A stretch of DNA of 41,710 nucleotides from the NCBI RefSeq assembly GCF_002435945.1, contig NZ_DIXC01000007.1, positions 1 through 41,710 on the forward strand, in the 5' to 3' direction. The position numbers were made by a program, and so were the translations under genes. Of this stretch, positions 8,394 through 17,107 are shown piece after piece. Positions within the stretch are counted from its first letter, which is position 1, and every line of letters starts with the position of its first letter. The notes below the pieces were generated by a model, which was not told the DNA's origin, ran no database searches, and saw only the letters and a list, made by a program, of their open reading frames with translations. Source of the DNA: Mesotoga sp. UBA6090. GTDB lineage: Bacteria; Thermotogota; Thermotogae; Petrotogales; Kosmotogaceae.

Positions 8394-9138
8394 ACCGGCT
8401 ACCCCTTCTGACTAACAAGTCGAGAAGTTTCTCTGTTAAGATGCCCAGAATAATCAGAATCAAAGTGTACGCAAAGACTCTTTCAATGTTGATAGAATAT
8501 TTCGAATCAGATATTGCTCTCCCTATTCCCGAAGTTCCCACCATAAACTCCGCAACAGCGACGGATTTCCACATGATTCCTACGCCCACTCTCATTGAGG
8601 ATACGATAAAAGGAAATGCCGAAGCGAGATAGATCTTTCCGAAAACTGTATTCTTGGGAATCTTGTAGATCTTGGCCATTTCAACAAGCTTCTTATCCAC
8701 GTTTCTTACGCCCTCTGCAATGTTTATTGTGAAGATCGGAAACAAGGTAAGGAATACTATATATACAGGGGAGGAGAAGCCAACTCCCCACCAGAAAATT
8801 GCCAGTGCAAGCCAGGAAACTATGGGTATGGACTGAAGAATAACGACAACGGGTCTTAGAAGATCATAGAGAGCATCCAGCAGTCCCATCAGGAATCCAG
8901 CAACAAGGGCAAACCCAAGAGCAAGAAACAGCCCGATAAACGCCTTTAAGCACGTCTCGGCTATGTTCGACCAGCCTCTTGCGCTTGAGACGATCCTGGC
9001 TAATTCACGTGCGGTCTCGCCAGGCCCCGGTAACAGGAGGCTGCTTGACACAAGTTGTGAAGCAACAAACCAGATCAGTATCAGAAAACTGACTGAAAGA
9101 ATCGGTGCAAGATACTTTCTCTTAGAAGAAGAGGGCAT
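8377..9138 (-). CDS. ABC transporter permease, NitT/TauT (SsuC-like) type
   Basis: Inner-membrane permease of the same importer, 253 residues and about six membrane segments. Family signs: LLPGPGETARELARI after the first segment, the EAA loop at EVAR-like EGVRNVDKKLVEMAKIY and a C-terminal VAVAEFMVGTSGIGRAI motif, which is the typical SsuC/TauC sequence. It overlaps the binding-protein gene by 17 bp and the ATPase gene by 17 bp. Confidence 0.92.
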   Translation of the reverse strand: MPSSSKRKYLAPILSVSFLILIWFVASQLVSSSLLLPGPGETARELARIVSSARGWSNIAETCLKAFIGLFLALGFALVAGFLMGLLDALYDLLRPVVVILQSIPIVSWLALAIFWWGVGFSSPVYIVFLTLFPIFTINIAEGVRNVDKKLVEMAKIYKIPKNTVFGKIYLASAFPFIVSSMRVGVGIMWKSVAVAEFMVGTSGIGRAISDSKYSINIERVFAYTLILIILGILTEKLLDLLVRRGSRYALKN

Positions 9139-10042
9139 CTAGGTCAACATCACCCGTCAGTTCGGGATTCAGTTCGCGAAGCTTTTCAAGATAGATTACA
9201 GTTTCTTTCTTCGCCTCTTCAGCGGTTAGGAAGAGAAAACCTGCCGTGTCCATTGCCTTCTGCAATACGGGAATTGGGAATCCGCCCATCTTTTCCGATA
9301 CAATCTGTGCAGTCTTCTCTCGGTTAGCAAGAGATAGGTTCATTGACTGCTGGTACAGGAGTAAGAATGATTCGACAACTCCTCTATCGAGACTGCCACT
9401 CACGAATATTCCCGAAGTAGGAATGCTAATTTTCTCATCATTGAAACTGCTCCATAGATCTTCGATAGGCATGGATCTTATGACTCCCTGCACACGCGTT
9501 TCGGCGAGGGAGGCAAAAGGTTCAGGCACCAGAATAAGCTTTGCCTTTCCACTTGCAAGAAGCTGAACAGCTTCTGCTCCTCCAACGTACACAACTGTTA
9601 CATCTCTTCCAACTTCGTATCCCTTCGATGCAAGCGCGCCTCGCATAATAGTGTCGGCCGTCTGACCCGGAGCATGAAGCGTGTACACTTCGGTGCCAAT
9701 TAGATCATCTATTCCAAATATAGCCTTTTCCGAAGACATGAAATAAAAGCCGTTCCACATGCTAACTGCGGCGAGTTTTATGTCTACCCCGGACGCAGCA
9801 AGCTTGACCCCAACAGTGACGGGGAGAAGGCTGATCTGAGCCCGTTCAGTCACCAACAAGGATATTGCCTCGTCAACGCTTCTCCAAAGATTGACTTCAA
9901 GGCCGGGTATTTCTTCGGAGATGTTTGAAGAGAGTAACTCGGCGATCGGAATAAGTGTGGGACCGACTGGATTGATGAAGTTTAACCCGAAAGAAATCAC
10001 GGTCAGGAGCACTAACAAGAATGTAATCATGGTTTTTTTCAT
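9122..10042 (-). CDS. ABC transporter substrate-binding protein, NMT1/SsuA-like
   Basis: Secreted substrate-binding component, 306 residues. The start is the ATG at 10042 with GGAGGTG upstream; the open frame extends 7 codons further without support. The N-terminus (MKKTMITFLLVLLTVISFGLNF) is a signal peptide with no lipobox Cys visible. The body has NMT1/THI5-like features: a SVDEAISLLVTERAQISLLPV segment, AVSMWNGFYF, a T..APGQT.D motif and LVPEPFAS. Possible ligands in this family include nitrate, sulfonates and pyrimidine precursors. No TPP riboswitch is apparent upstream. Confidence 0.87.
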   Translation of the reverse strand: MKKTMITFLLVLLTVISFGLNFINPVGPTLIPIAELLSSNISEEIPGLEVNLWRSVDEAISLLVTERAQISLLPVTVGVKLAASGVDIKLAAVSMWNGFYFMSSEKAIFGIDDLIGTEVYTLHAPGQTADTIMRGALASKGYEVGRDVTVVYVGGAEAVQLLASGKAKLILVPEPFASLAETRVQGVIRSMPIEDLWSSFNDEKISIPTSGIFVSGSLDRGVVESFLLLYQQSMNLSLANREKTAQIVSEKMGGFPIPVLQKAMDTAGFLFLTAEEAKKETVIYLEKLRELNPELTGDVDLDALFF

Positions 10043-10062
10043 AAAGACCACCTCCACTAGCA

Positions 10063-10091
10063 ATTATACACTCATTTCTTCAGCGTGACGA
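10063..10091 (-). promoter_or_regulatory. Putative promoter of the ABC importer operon
   Basis: On the minus strand TCGTCA (4 of 6) is followed after 17 bases by a perfect TATAAT at 10063-10068, about 20 bp before the ATG at 10042. Confidence 0.55.
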
Positions 10092-10194
10092 CTGCTTACC
10101 AGCTTTGAAGGCCAAATCGAGAGCTTAGAAGCGAATCAGGACTCTAATGGCGGTTTTCTTAGTTGAGAAGGCCAAAATAGCCCTCTATAAGGAG

Positions 10195-10224
10195 TTTGGT
10201 AATTTAGGCTCTGAGTGGTAGAAT
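10195..10224 (+). promoter_or_regulatory. Putative hup promoter
   Basis: TTTGGT (10195-10200) and TAGAAT (10219-10224) with an 18-base spacer, 33 bp before the hup ATG. The -35 is weak; the -10 matches 5 of 6 consensus bases. Confidence 0.4.
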
Positions 10225-10257
10225 AATAGCGACATCTCATGCGAAGGGGGGAACAGT

Positions 10258-10530
10258 ATGAACAAAAAAGAACTCATCGCTGAAATCGCTGAGAAAACGG
10301 GTGTTACTAAGAAGGATGCTGGAAAAACCTTGGACACGGTGATCGAGATAATTGAAAAGACACTGTCTAAGGGAGACGTTGTGAGACTGGTTGGCTTTGG
10401 CACATTTATGGTAGCTTCAAGAAAGGCCAGAAAGGGTGTCAATCCGAGAACCAAGAAGCCCATCACGATTCCGGGCGGAAAAGTTCCTAAGTTTGTACCT
10501 GGAAAGGAACTGAAGGAAAAGGTAAAATAG
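10258..10530 (+). CDS. hup: DNA-binding protein HU
   Basis: Histone-like nucleoid protein of 90 residues that bends and compacts DNA as a dimer. The family signature is clear: MNKKELIAEIAEKTGVTKKDA at the N-terminus, GFGTF..ASRKARKG.NP in the DNA-binding arm, and IPGGKVPKFVPGKELKEKV at the end. ATG 10258 has a GGGGGGA ribosome binding site. A strong terminator follows, so hup is probably expressed mostly as a single-gene transcript, with read-through possible into the envelope genes downstream. Confidence 0.96.
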   Translation: MNKKELIAEIAEKTGVTKKDAGKTLDTVIEIIEKTLSKGDVVRLVGFGTFMVASRKARKGVNPRTKKPITIPGGKVPKFVPGKELKEKVK

Positions 10531-10543
10531 TGTCGTAGACTCT

Positions 10544-10575
10544 GCGGCGGCCAGAGTTGCCGCCGCTTTTGTTTT
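10544..10575 (+). terminator. Rho-independent terminator after hup
   Basis: GCGGCGGC (10544-10551), a 7-base loop, GCCGCCGC (10559-10566), then TTTTGTTTT. The U-tract runs into the ribosome binding site of the next gene, so the downstream gene depends on read-through or a promoter not seen. Confidence 0.92.
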
Positions 10576-10587
10576 GGAGTGAAAAGC

Positions 10588-11475
10588 TTGAAAGGAATCT
10601 GGGCTCTTCTTATTGTCTTTGTTGTTATTGTAGCTTTGGGTGCTTTCTTCAACATCTACTTTCTTAAGCGGTTTGGCGATCAAATGATTTCGAGTCTCAG
10701 CACCAAGGAAATTGAAAACAAACTTCAAATAATGTCAGAAAGGGTTTCCCAGCTCAATCTCAGTCTAGACTCACTTTCGTCAATCGAGGTGAGAAGTGAT
10801 CTCTCGGGGATCATCTCGGACTTCGAAGAAATCATTGCAGAGATGGATTCAGCGTCAAATTCTATAGGTGGTTCTGCAGTTGTTGATTCACTTACGAAAT
10901 TATCTGCCGATGTCAAGAACATTCAAAATGCTATTGGCTCACTTGATAGGAGAGATGTAATAGATTACTCGTCTCAGTTAGAAGGGATTAGGGGAAAAGT
11001 AGTCTCGCTCGAGTGGCAGGTAGAAGAGTTGAAGACATTACTTGAATCAAGTACATTCGATCTGAAGAAATCTGTTGAGACCATGAAAGTCTCGTCAAGT
11101 TCTACAAATGAGTCTTATAGTGAAGAAGTTGGAAAAGGTGTTCGAATACGAATTGAGTCTGGCTTCAAAGGAAGCAGCATACTTCACGACAGCGACATCC
11201 TCATGATCTTGAATGAACTATATGCCTTGAGGGCAACTAAGATCTCACTAAATGGGAAGAGAATAATGCCGTATACTTACGTGCGTTGCGTAGGAGCAAC
11301 TGTTATAATAGATGATGTACCTACTCAAATTACGCCAATAGTAATTGAAGTGTTGGGCGATTATGATTATTTGGTTTCCGGTCTGGGTCTCTTGAAGGAG
11401 TATTTTAAGGGCAGAGAAATTGAAATGACTTTTCTGCCACTTGAGTTCATTACCATTCCCGCGGGAGGGGGTTGA
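10588..11475 (+). CDS. Membrane-anchored DUF881-family protein
   Basis: About 295 residues. One N-terminal membrane segment (LLIVFVVIVALGAFF) is followed by about 150 residues of predicted coiled coil and a C-terminal domain that resembles DUF881 (YlxW/YlxX): LNELYALRATKISLNGKRI, then YVRCVGATVIIDDVP and VIEVLGDYDYL. DUF881 proteins are extracytoplasmic and often sit near division or envelope genes; their activity is unknown. The TTG at 10588 is preferred (GGAGTG 6 bases upstream) over the GTG at 10579. The stop overlaps the region just before the next gene, so they form one unit. Confidence 0.75.
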   Translation: MKGIWALLIVFVVIVALGAFFNIYFLKRFGDQMISSLSTKEIENKLQIMSERVSQLNLSLDSLSSIEVRSDLSGIISDFEEIIAEMDSASNSIGGSAVVDSLTKLSADVKNIQNAIGSLDRRDVIDYSSQLEGIRGKVVSLEWQVEELKTLLESSTFDLKKSVETMKVSSSSTNESYSEEVGKGVRIRIESGFKGSSILHDSDILMILNELYALRATKISLNGKRIMPYTYVRCVGATVIIDDVPTQITPIVIEVLGDYDYLVSGLGLLKEYFKGREIEMTFLPLEFITIPAGGG

Positions 11476-11480
11476 TTCAG

Positions 11481-13298
11481 TTGAAAAAGATTATCCTTCT
11501 AACTCTTCTTATATCTGTGCTTGTACTTTTTACAGGATGTAACTCTCCGTTTATTACTAGAGATGACTTTCTTGCAAGGATGGATTCTATTGAACAGAAG
11601 ATCGATTCTCTGGCTCTCGGTCAGAGAAAGATTGCCCAGCTGGAAGACGCAGTTCAAGAGCTTGCCTTCCGGATTAACTTTGTTCAAGCAATAGAGCCTA
11701 CGTATGCAGGCTATGAGGAGCTCGAAGCCCTTAGGGCCGAACTTCAGATAATAAAGAATATGCTCGCCGAATCAGTAATCGATTCAGCTTCTTCCGCAGC
11801 AATAGTTAAGACACTTTATGACAAGATTGACGGTGTTCTTACCGGCTCGGTGGAAAATGATATCATCACCCGAGAAATCGACGACCTCAACAGAAAAGTT
11901 CAGGCACTCGAGTATCTAAATTCTTCAAGATATTCAGAACTCGTCCAGAGAATTTCTGAAGTCGGCAGTTACGATAGTTCAATCGACGAAGCAAAGTACG
12001 AGGAGCTTCTACAGAGGATTGAAGAGATCAAGAATACGGAGACCGTTATCGTTCAGCAGGAACCGGAAAACGCAGACGGCAGATACGATGAACTTTTGCA
12101 GAAGATTGAAGAGCTTTCTGCCAGGACGGATACTTCACTGGTAGACAGCGCCAAGTACGATTCACTGGCAAGAAGACTTGCCGAGTTGGAGCAGACTGTG
12201 GGTTCCTCTGTGATAGATGCAGAGGTTTTCAACGAATTCGTTTCGAGAATAGAGGAAATGGACTCAAGAACGAGAGAGCTTGCCAGCAATCTCGAGGCAA
12301 TTGAACAGCAGGAAAAGCCTGAACAGAGAGAGTTTGTGACTATGGCCACTTTCCTGGGAGAGATTTCCGACATTCGAAGCAGACTGGGAGCAGCTGCTTA
12401 CGAGACCATTGAACCTACGTCTTATGTATCGTACATTGTTAAGTCAGGCGATAACCTGTGGAGCATTGCTCAAGCGTATGGGGTGACCGTGGAACAGCTG
12501 AAGGCCATGAACACGGATGTTAAAAACTGGGATCTGATCTACCGTGGTGACGAGATCAAGATTCCTCTTTCTCTTGACAATCTGATGGCAAAGGCATCAA
12601 TTGCAACTCATTTCGGTTTGAACCTTGGAGTGGACTTTCTTGTCGACTCTATCGAATCGAATTTTGGAAGCTATGATTACGGTTACGCCAATCCAGGTAT
12701 GGACTTGACTGTACCGCCCGGATCAAGGATCACGGCTTTTCTTCCTGGAAAGGTTATTTTGTCCGAGCGAGTGAACGATCTATACGGCGAGATGGTTGTC
12801 GTTGATCACGGAAACAACATAAAGACCGTGTACGCGCGTCTCGGGAGTCGCACAGTAGTGAAAGGCGATTTTGTTCGGGTTGGAGATACGATCGGATCAG
12901 CCTCCGATGCAAAAGGAAATCTTCACTTTGAATTCTGGAAAGCCGATGTGCCTGTCAATCCAGCCGATATAATATTCGAGAATGTCGGGACTTTCGAGGT
13001 TACAATGTACACAGAATGGGATGATGCAAAGAATCCGACGTCACCTTCTTTCAAAATGACTGCGAGCGGGGATTTTGTGAAGGGATATCGAACCGTTGCT
13101 GCCGATCCAGTCGTAATTCCTCTTGGCTCGATTGTCTATATCCCGTTTTTCTCATCCTCTCCAAACAAAGGATTCTTTGTTGTTGAGGACACCGGTAGTT
13201 CTATAAGGGGCAATAAGATCGATGTTTACACCCACGATTTCGATATAGCGTCAAATTTCAAAGAAGATCTTCTGGTGTATGTGGTGAAGAAACCTTGA
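11481..13298 (+). CDS. Lipoprotein with coiled-coil repeats, LysM, degenerate M23 peptidase and 3D domains
   Basis: About 605 residues. TTG 11481 is chosen (GGAGGGGG 9 bases upstream); TTG 11472 touches the binding site. The N-terminus is a lipoprotein signal ending FTGC. Then come about 290 residues of coiled coil with at least five related units of the type YxELLQRIEE. A LysM domain (about residues 317-363, YIVKSGDNLWSIAQAYGV) should bind peptidoglycan. An M23/LytM-like domain (about 390-497) follows, but the zinc-ligand His of HxGxD is Asn (NPGMDL) and the first His of HLH is Asn (NLHFEF), so it is probably catalytically dead, as in NlpD/EnvC-type activators. The C-terminus is a 3D domain (PLGS.VYIP...DTG..I.GN.IDVY), found in lytic transglycosylase-like proteins. 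Likely role: cell-wall remodelling or anchoring. Confidence 0.85.
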   Translation: MKKIILLTLLISVLVLFTGCNSPFITRDDFLARMDSIEQKIDSLALGQRKIAQLEDAVQELAFRINFVQAIEPTYAGYEELEALRAELQIIKNMLAESVIDSASSAAIVKTLYDKIDGVLTGSVENDIITREIDDLNRKVQALEYLNSSRYSELVQRISEVGSYDSSIDEAKYEELLQRIEEIKNTETVIVQQEPENADGRYDELLQKIEELSARTDTSLVDSAKYDSLARRLAELEQTVGSSVIDAEVFNEFVSRIEEMDSRTRELASNLEAIEQQEKPEQREFVTMATFLGEISDIRSRLGAAAYETIEPTSYVSYIVKSGDNLWSIAQAYGVTVEQLKAMNTDVKNWDLIYRGDEIKIPLSLDNLMAKASIATHFGLNLGVDFLVDSIESNFGSYDYGYANPGMDLTVPPGSRITAFLPGKVILSERVNDLYGEMVVVDHGNNIKTVYARLGSRTVVKGDFVRVGDTIGSASDAKGNLHFEFWKADVPVNPADIIFENVGTFEVTMYTEWDDAKNPTSPSFKMTASGDFVKGYRTVAADPVVIPLGSIVYIPFFSSSPNKGFFVVEDTGSSIRGNKIDVYTHDFDIASNFKEDLLVYVVKKP

Positions 13299-14392
13299 AA
13301 AGATCACCGATTCTCTTTTTCCTATTCGTTGGAATAATTGCAGTTACGGCATCAGGAACGATCACTCTTGGTCAGAGATATCCTCTGGGAATAATGCCTT
13401 CGGCACTTATTAAGGTTGAGAATAGCAGCGGGACGTACTTTGTAACCCTTGTTAAAGGGGACTCGGAGTTAGTGGTTTTCGACACGAGTTTCAGACCCCT
13501 GACTATTTTCGATTCAATGAGAAACGATGGGATAAATGATCTCATCTATAGGGATGGGAAGCTCTACTGCTTTGGATTCTACAGTGGGAGAGTGATTGTT
13601 GTCGATGTTTCCGGTCACCCCAGCAAATGGAAGAAGATCGATGAGATTCCCACTTCTAGCAGGTTAATCACTGGGTCCTTTATCGATGGAAAGGTTGGAA
13701 TGTTGACTAATGATTTCGAGTTTCTTCTGCTCGACATCTCCAAGAGGGAGATAATAAAGAGGCAGAAGCTTCCAGTGATAGCTCTATCTATAGCGGAGGA
13801 TTCGGAGTTCTTTTTCGTGTCGCTTTTCCACAACTATAATCTTCTTACGAATTCTCACGAGACAGAAAAAGGACTTCTAGTATTTGATGAATGGGGTAAT
13901 CTGATAAAGGAAGCAGATATTGGTAAGCGGCCATCTTACATTCTTCTGGGGGGAGAGAAAATCTTCCTCGTTTCATATGTGGAGGAGAATCTCAAGATTC
14001 TTTCAAAGAGTGATTTGACTGAGATCACTTCAGTTCAGCTGGGTAAATATCCAAATTTCCCGGTGATTCACAACGGAAAGATCTGGATTGCATTGACCGG
14101 CGAAGACCAGATAATGACAGTGGATTTAGCAACTTACCGTACCCAGAAATTCGATTTGATGGGTCGCGGTCCAATGAAGGTTGTTCACAATGGAGATAGA
14201 ATTTACGTTCTTGAGACTATTACTGGAACACTAGAAGTTTTGGATAGTAGGGGAAATACGATAGAATATGTAGAGTTAGATGGTTATCCGGTTGACATTG
14301 TTTTCAGTGGGAAGGAAGCTGCTGTTCTACTTCAAGAAGACTGGCAGACAGGGAAAAACACCGGGGCATTGCTGGTTCTGAAAACTAACTGA
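13295..14392 (+). CDS. Exported predicted beta-propeller protein
   Basis: 365 residues with a signal peptide (ILFFLFVGIIAVTASG). The remainder is made of recurring beta-strand blocks of about 40-50 residues with motifs such as HNGKIWIAL, HNGDRIYVLET and SGKEAAVLLQ, and SRGNTIEYVELDGYPVDIVFSG, which look like YVTN/NHL-type propeller blades. Start TTG 13295 overlaps the previous stop (TTGA), with GGTGAAG upstream. It is the last gene of the hup-downstream envelope cluster and its 3' end overlaps the convergent cysK by 8 bp. Ligand and function are unknown. Confidence 0.65.
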   Translation: MKRSPILFFLFVGIIAVTASGTITLGQRYPLGIMPSALIKVENSSGTYFVTLVKGDSELVVFDTSFRPLTIFDSMRNDGINDLIYRDGKLYCFGFYSGRVIVVDVSGHPSKWKKIDEIPTSSRLITGSFIDGKVGMLTNDFEFLLLDISKREIIKRQKLPVIALSIAEDSEFFFVSLFHNYNLLTNSHETEKGLLVFDEWGNLIKEADIGKRPSYILLGGEKIFLVSYVEENLKILSKSDLTEITSVQLGKYPNFPVIHNGKIWIALTGEDQIMTVDLATYRTQKFDLMGRGPMKVVHNGDRIYVLETITGTLEVLDSRGNTIEYVELDGYPVDIVFSGKEAAVLLQEDWQTGKNTGALLVLKTN

Positions 14393-15275
14393 TATCTACG
14401 CTCAAGTATCTTTCATAACCATCCGGAGCGATCGTTGCGATTCTTTTCATGCCCTTTTCGGCAAGCTTAAGAGCGCCTGCGACGTTGGCTCCGGATGATA
14501 TTCCAACCATTAACCCCTCTTTCTTGTGAAGCCATCTCATCATAGAGAGAGCCTCTTCGTCCTCAATGGTGATTACTTCATCCAGCACTGAAAGGTCGAG
14601 GACCTTCGGTCTGAAACCGGGACCGATTCCCTGAATTCTGTGAGAGCCGCTCCTTCCTTCCGAAATGAATGGAGAGCCAGCGGGCTCTATTCCGGCAATA
14701 TGAATACTCTGAACTTCCTTCTTGAGAAAGCGCCCAATACCGGTTACTGTTCCTCCCGTTCCCATGCCGCAAATGAAAGCGTCCAGCTCTCGGTTGACCT
14801 GCCGAAACATCTCAGGACCAGTAGTAGAGAAGTGAAACAAGGGATTCGCCTCATTATTGAACTGATCAAGCATCATTGAACCGGGATTACTGTTGAGAAA
14901 GCTCTTAGCTTCATCATATGAACCGGATATTCCTTTATCAGAGAGAGTTCTTATCACTTTCGCACCAAAGGCTTTCATTAGCTTGACTCGTTCAATGCTT
15001 GCAGATTCAGGCATGAAAACAACCGACCTGTAACCTCTTGAAGCTGCAAGCATGGAGATCGCGATCCCCGTGTTGCCGCTCGTGGGTTCAACGATGGTCA
15101 TCCCTTTTCTGAGAAGGCCTTTCCTTTCAGCATCAAGCATCATTCCAAGGACAGTCCTGTCCTTAATACTACCTCCAGGGTTGTTTTTCTCGATCTTCAG
15201 AAGGATGGTCGCAGAACTTCTGAGAGAACTGAGTTCCAACATGGGCGTATTACCTATAAGATCATGAAATACCAT
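14385..15275 (-). CDS. cysK: Cysteine synthase (O-acetylserine sulfhydrylase)
   Basis: PLP enzyme that makes cysteine from O-acetylserine and sulfide. 296 residues with the PLP lysine in NPGGSIKDR, PTSGNTGIA for substrate binding, GMGTGGTVTG for the cofactor phosphate and GISSGAN near the end. Slightly short for the family (about 300-310). The ribosome binding site GGAGG lies in the last codons of cysE, 5 bp upstream, so the pair is coupled; CysE and CysK also form a known complex. The exact subtype (CysK versus CysM or cystathionine beta-synthase-like) cannot be settled by eye. Confidence 0.93.
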   Translation of the reverse strand: MVFHDLIGNTPMLELSSLRSSATILLKIEKNNPGGSIKDRTVLGMMLDAERKGLLRKGMTIVEPTSGNTGIAISMLAASRGYRSVVFMPESASIERVKLMKAFGAKVIRTLSDKGISGSYDEAKSFLNSNPGSMMLDQFNNEANPLFHFSTTGPEMFRQVNRELDAFICGMGTGGTVTGIGRFLKKEVQSIHIAGIEPAGSPFISEGRSGSHRIQGIGPGFRPKVLDLSVLDEVITIEDEEALSMMRWLHKKEGLMVGISSGANVAGALKLAEKGMKRIATIAPDGYERYLSVDIS

Positions 15276-15280
15276 TTTGC

Positions 15281-15838
15281 TTAAGCCTCCACATTCTTCG
15301 CACTCTCATGAATTCTTGCGGGTATGCCTGTTGCCAGAGAGCCTTGAGGAACATGCTCAAGAACTACGCTGTTCGCGCCGACCCTCGCGTTGTCGCATAC
15401 GTATATTGGCCCTAACACTTTCGCTCCCGCCCCAAGCACAACGTTTCTGCCAATGTCCGGGTGACGCTTTCCCTTCATCACATTCTTTGATCCCAGAGTC
15501 ACTCCGTGATAAATCAGCGTTCCCGTTCCCACTGAAGCTGTCGAACCTATAACAACGCCTACACCATGATCAATTACAACGCCACCTTCTATTCGAGCGG
15601 CAGGGTGAATATCCATTGAATAAAGTATCCTTGAAATGTAATGGAGGCCTCTGGCAAGCAAACCAAGCCTGTTATTCCAGAGAAGACTGGAAATTCTGTA
15701 TAGCAAGAGACCATGAAAGCCCGCCGAGAAGAAAATGATGTGCCATTTGCTGGAAGCTGTCGGGTCCTTCTCAAGATAGGAGTCTACGTCCATAGAGATA
15801 TCCATCATTGTTTGCTTTATGCGGTTCATCCCTTTCAT
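15281..15838 (-). CDS. cysE: Serine O-acetyltransferase
   Basis: Makes O-acetylserine from serine and acetyl-CoA. 185 residues: a short helical N-terminus and a left-handed beta-helix with hexapeptide repeats. Family signatures: DIHPAARI, GVVIDHGVGVVIG, HGVTLGS, RHPDIG..V.LGAGAKVLG and VLEHVPQGSLATGIPAR. It lacks the long N-terminal helical domain of E. coli CysE, like the shorter CysE of many Gram-positive bacteria. Start ATG 15838 with GAGGGTGA upstream. First gene of the cysE-cysK pair. Confidence 0.94.
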   Translation of the reverse strand: MKGMNRIKQTMMDISMDVDSYLEKDPTASSKWHIIFFSAGFHGLLLYRISSLLWNNRLGLLARGLHYISRILYSMDIHPAARIEGGVVIDHGVGVVIGSTASVGTGTLIYHGVTLGSKNVMKGKRHPDIGRNVVLGAGAKVLGPIYVCDNARVGANSVVLEHVPQGSLATGIPARIHESAKNVEA

Positions 15839-15897
15839 TGTATCACCCTCAATTGTAATTACCTATTTTAAGTATACCGTTTGTATCGGCATTAGAG

Positions 15898-17061
15898 TTA
15901 ACGGTTTGTGAAGGCAGTTCGTTTGTGGAGCGCTGCAAATAACAACGAGAAGAAGATGGCAATTGCCATACCGGTTATTCCTGTGGCAGTGTACACTCTC
16001 ACAATCCCGAATGCGCGAATAAGTACACCGCCAAGTACGGAGCCAAGAAGATAGCTCAGTCCTGTAGTTGACATCCAGTAGATTGTAAGCGCTCTGGTAG
16101 CTTTGCTGGCTTCAAATCTGGTATGAATGTAATTCATAACCGAGTAATAGACTACGATATAGTTAATGCCGTGAAGCATTTGAAGAAGGAGAAAGATAGG
16201 AAAAGAAGTCGCCATCGATGTCAAAAACCATCGAAGGCCGGTTGCAAAGATTCCTATCACGAGAAGGCGTGTGTTACCCAATCTCTCAACAACCTTCTCT
16301 GCAAAGAAAAGGAAGGGGACTTCCGAAAAAGCCATTAACGAAAATGCAAACCCTGTTGAGGAAACTTCGAATCCCCTTTCACTGGTTAGGACAGGCAAAA
16401 AAGTTGATCCAAACGCTCCAATAGTAATTGAGGCGGCACCGGCCAATAGAAGTAGATAGAATTGAAGTGGCAAAGATGAACGATCAATCTCTTCATCTGA
16501 CCTTTTCAGCTTCCTTCCCGTCGGATAGGTTCTGCTTACCAAGGCCACTGTAGATAGGGACACTGTGGCTATTATGAAGATAGAGACAAATCCGTACTTC
16601 AGTATGATTCCCGATATAAGGGCCGTAATGGAATAGCCAATCGTACCGAACAATCTTACGCGATCGAAGCGTTTCCCCTTGTTTCTCAAAGAAGGAACGA
16701 CCACAGACTCCGCGATAGGTATGATGCTCACAACAAAGAATGCGAAGAAACACATTGCAATCAATGAAGTTTCAAAGTCTGGTGAAATGAAGACTGCCCA
16801 GACAGAGACTGCCGAGACGACAGAGACTATTCCCATAACAGACGGCCCCCCTATCCTGCTTGATCGCCTGAACCAAAAAGGATTTGCAATAATTGAGAGG
16901 GTAGGAGTGACCGCCATCAGAATCCCGATCTCTATTGATGAAAAGCCTTTGCTGTGGAAGAACTGACTGAAAAGAGCCGTAACGCTTAGATTTGAGTATA
17001 TAAAGATTTCTGTCGCTATCTCGCGAGCGCTGGAAGAGGCTCTAGAAAGAAAAAACGGCAC
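15898..17061 (-). CDS. MFS transporter (MFS_1-like group)
   Basis: 387-residue integral membrane protein with about 12 hydrophobic segments. The RVRLFGTIGYSITALISG segment and an N-terminal FFHSKGFSSIEIGILMA stretch resemble the MFS_1-like/LacY-type group that includes the 3-phenylpropionate transporter; the substrate is unknown. GTG 17061 is preceded by AGGAGG with a rather long spacer of 11. It lies upstream of cysE by 59 bp on the same strand and is divergent from the barrel genes. Confidence 0.82.
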   Translation of the reverse strand: MPFFLSRASSSAREIATEIFIYSNLSVTALFSQFFHSKGFSSIEIGILMAVTPTLSIIANPFWFRRSSRIGGPSVMGIVSVVSAVSVWAVFISPDFETSLIAMCFFAFFVVSIIPIAESVVVPSLRNKGKRFDRVRLFGTIGYSITALISGIILKYGFVSIFIIATVSLSTVALVSRTYPTGRKLKRSDEEIDRSSLPLQFYLLLLAGAASITIGAFGSTFLPVLTSERGFEVSSTGFAFSLMAFSEVPFLFFAEKVVERLGNTRLLVIGIFATGLRWFLTSMATSFPIFLLLQMLHGINYIVVYYSVMNYIHTRFEASKATRALTIYWMSTTGLSYLLGSVLGGVLIRAFGIVRVYTATGITGMAIAIFFSLLFAALHKRTAFTNR

Positions 17062-17107
17062 CGATTATCACTCCTCCTGGTGTAAAATCCCAATGGGGGT
17101 GAATGTA

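Noticed and set aside
10043..10257. TPP or other riboswitch upstream of the ABC importer
   Set aside because: The promoter -10 lies about 20 bp from the ATG, leaving no room for a leader; no conserved TPP core is seen.
10185..10655. 156-codon minus-strand frame across hup
   Set aside because: Antisense to the well-conserved HU gene and runs through its terminator; Phe/Ser/Leu-rich as expected of a shadow frame.
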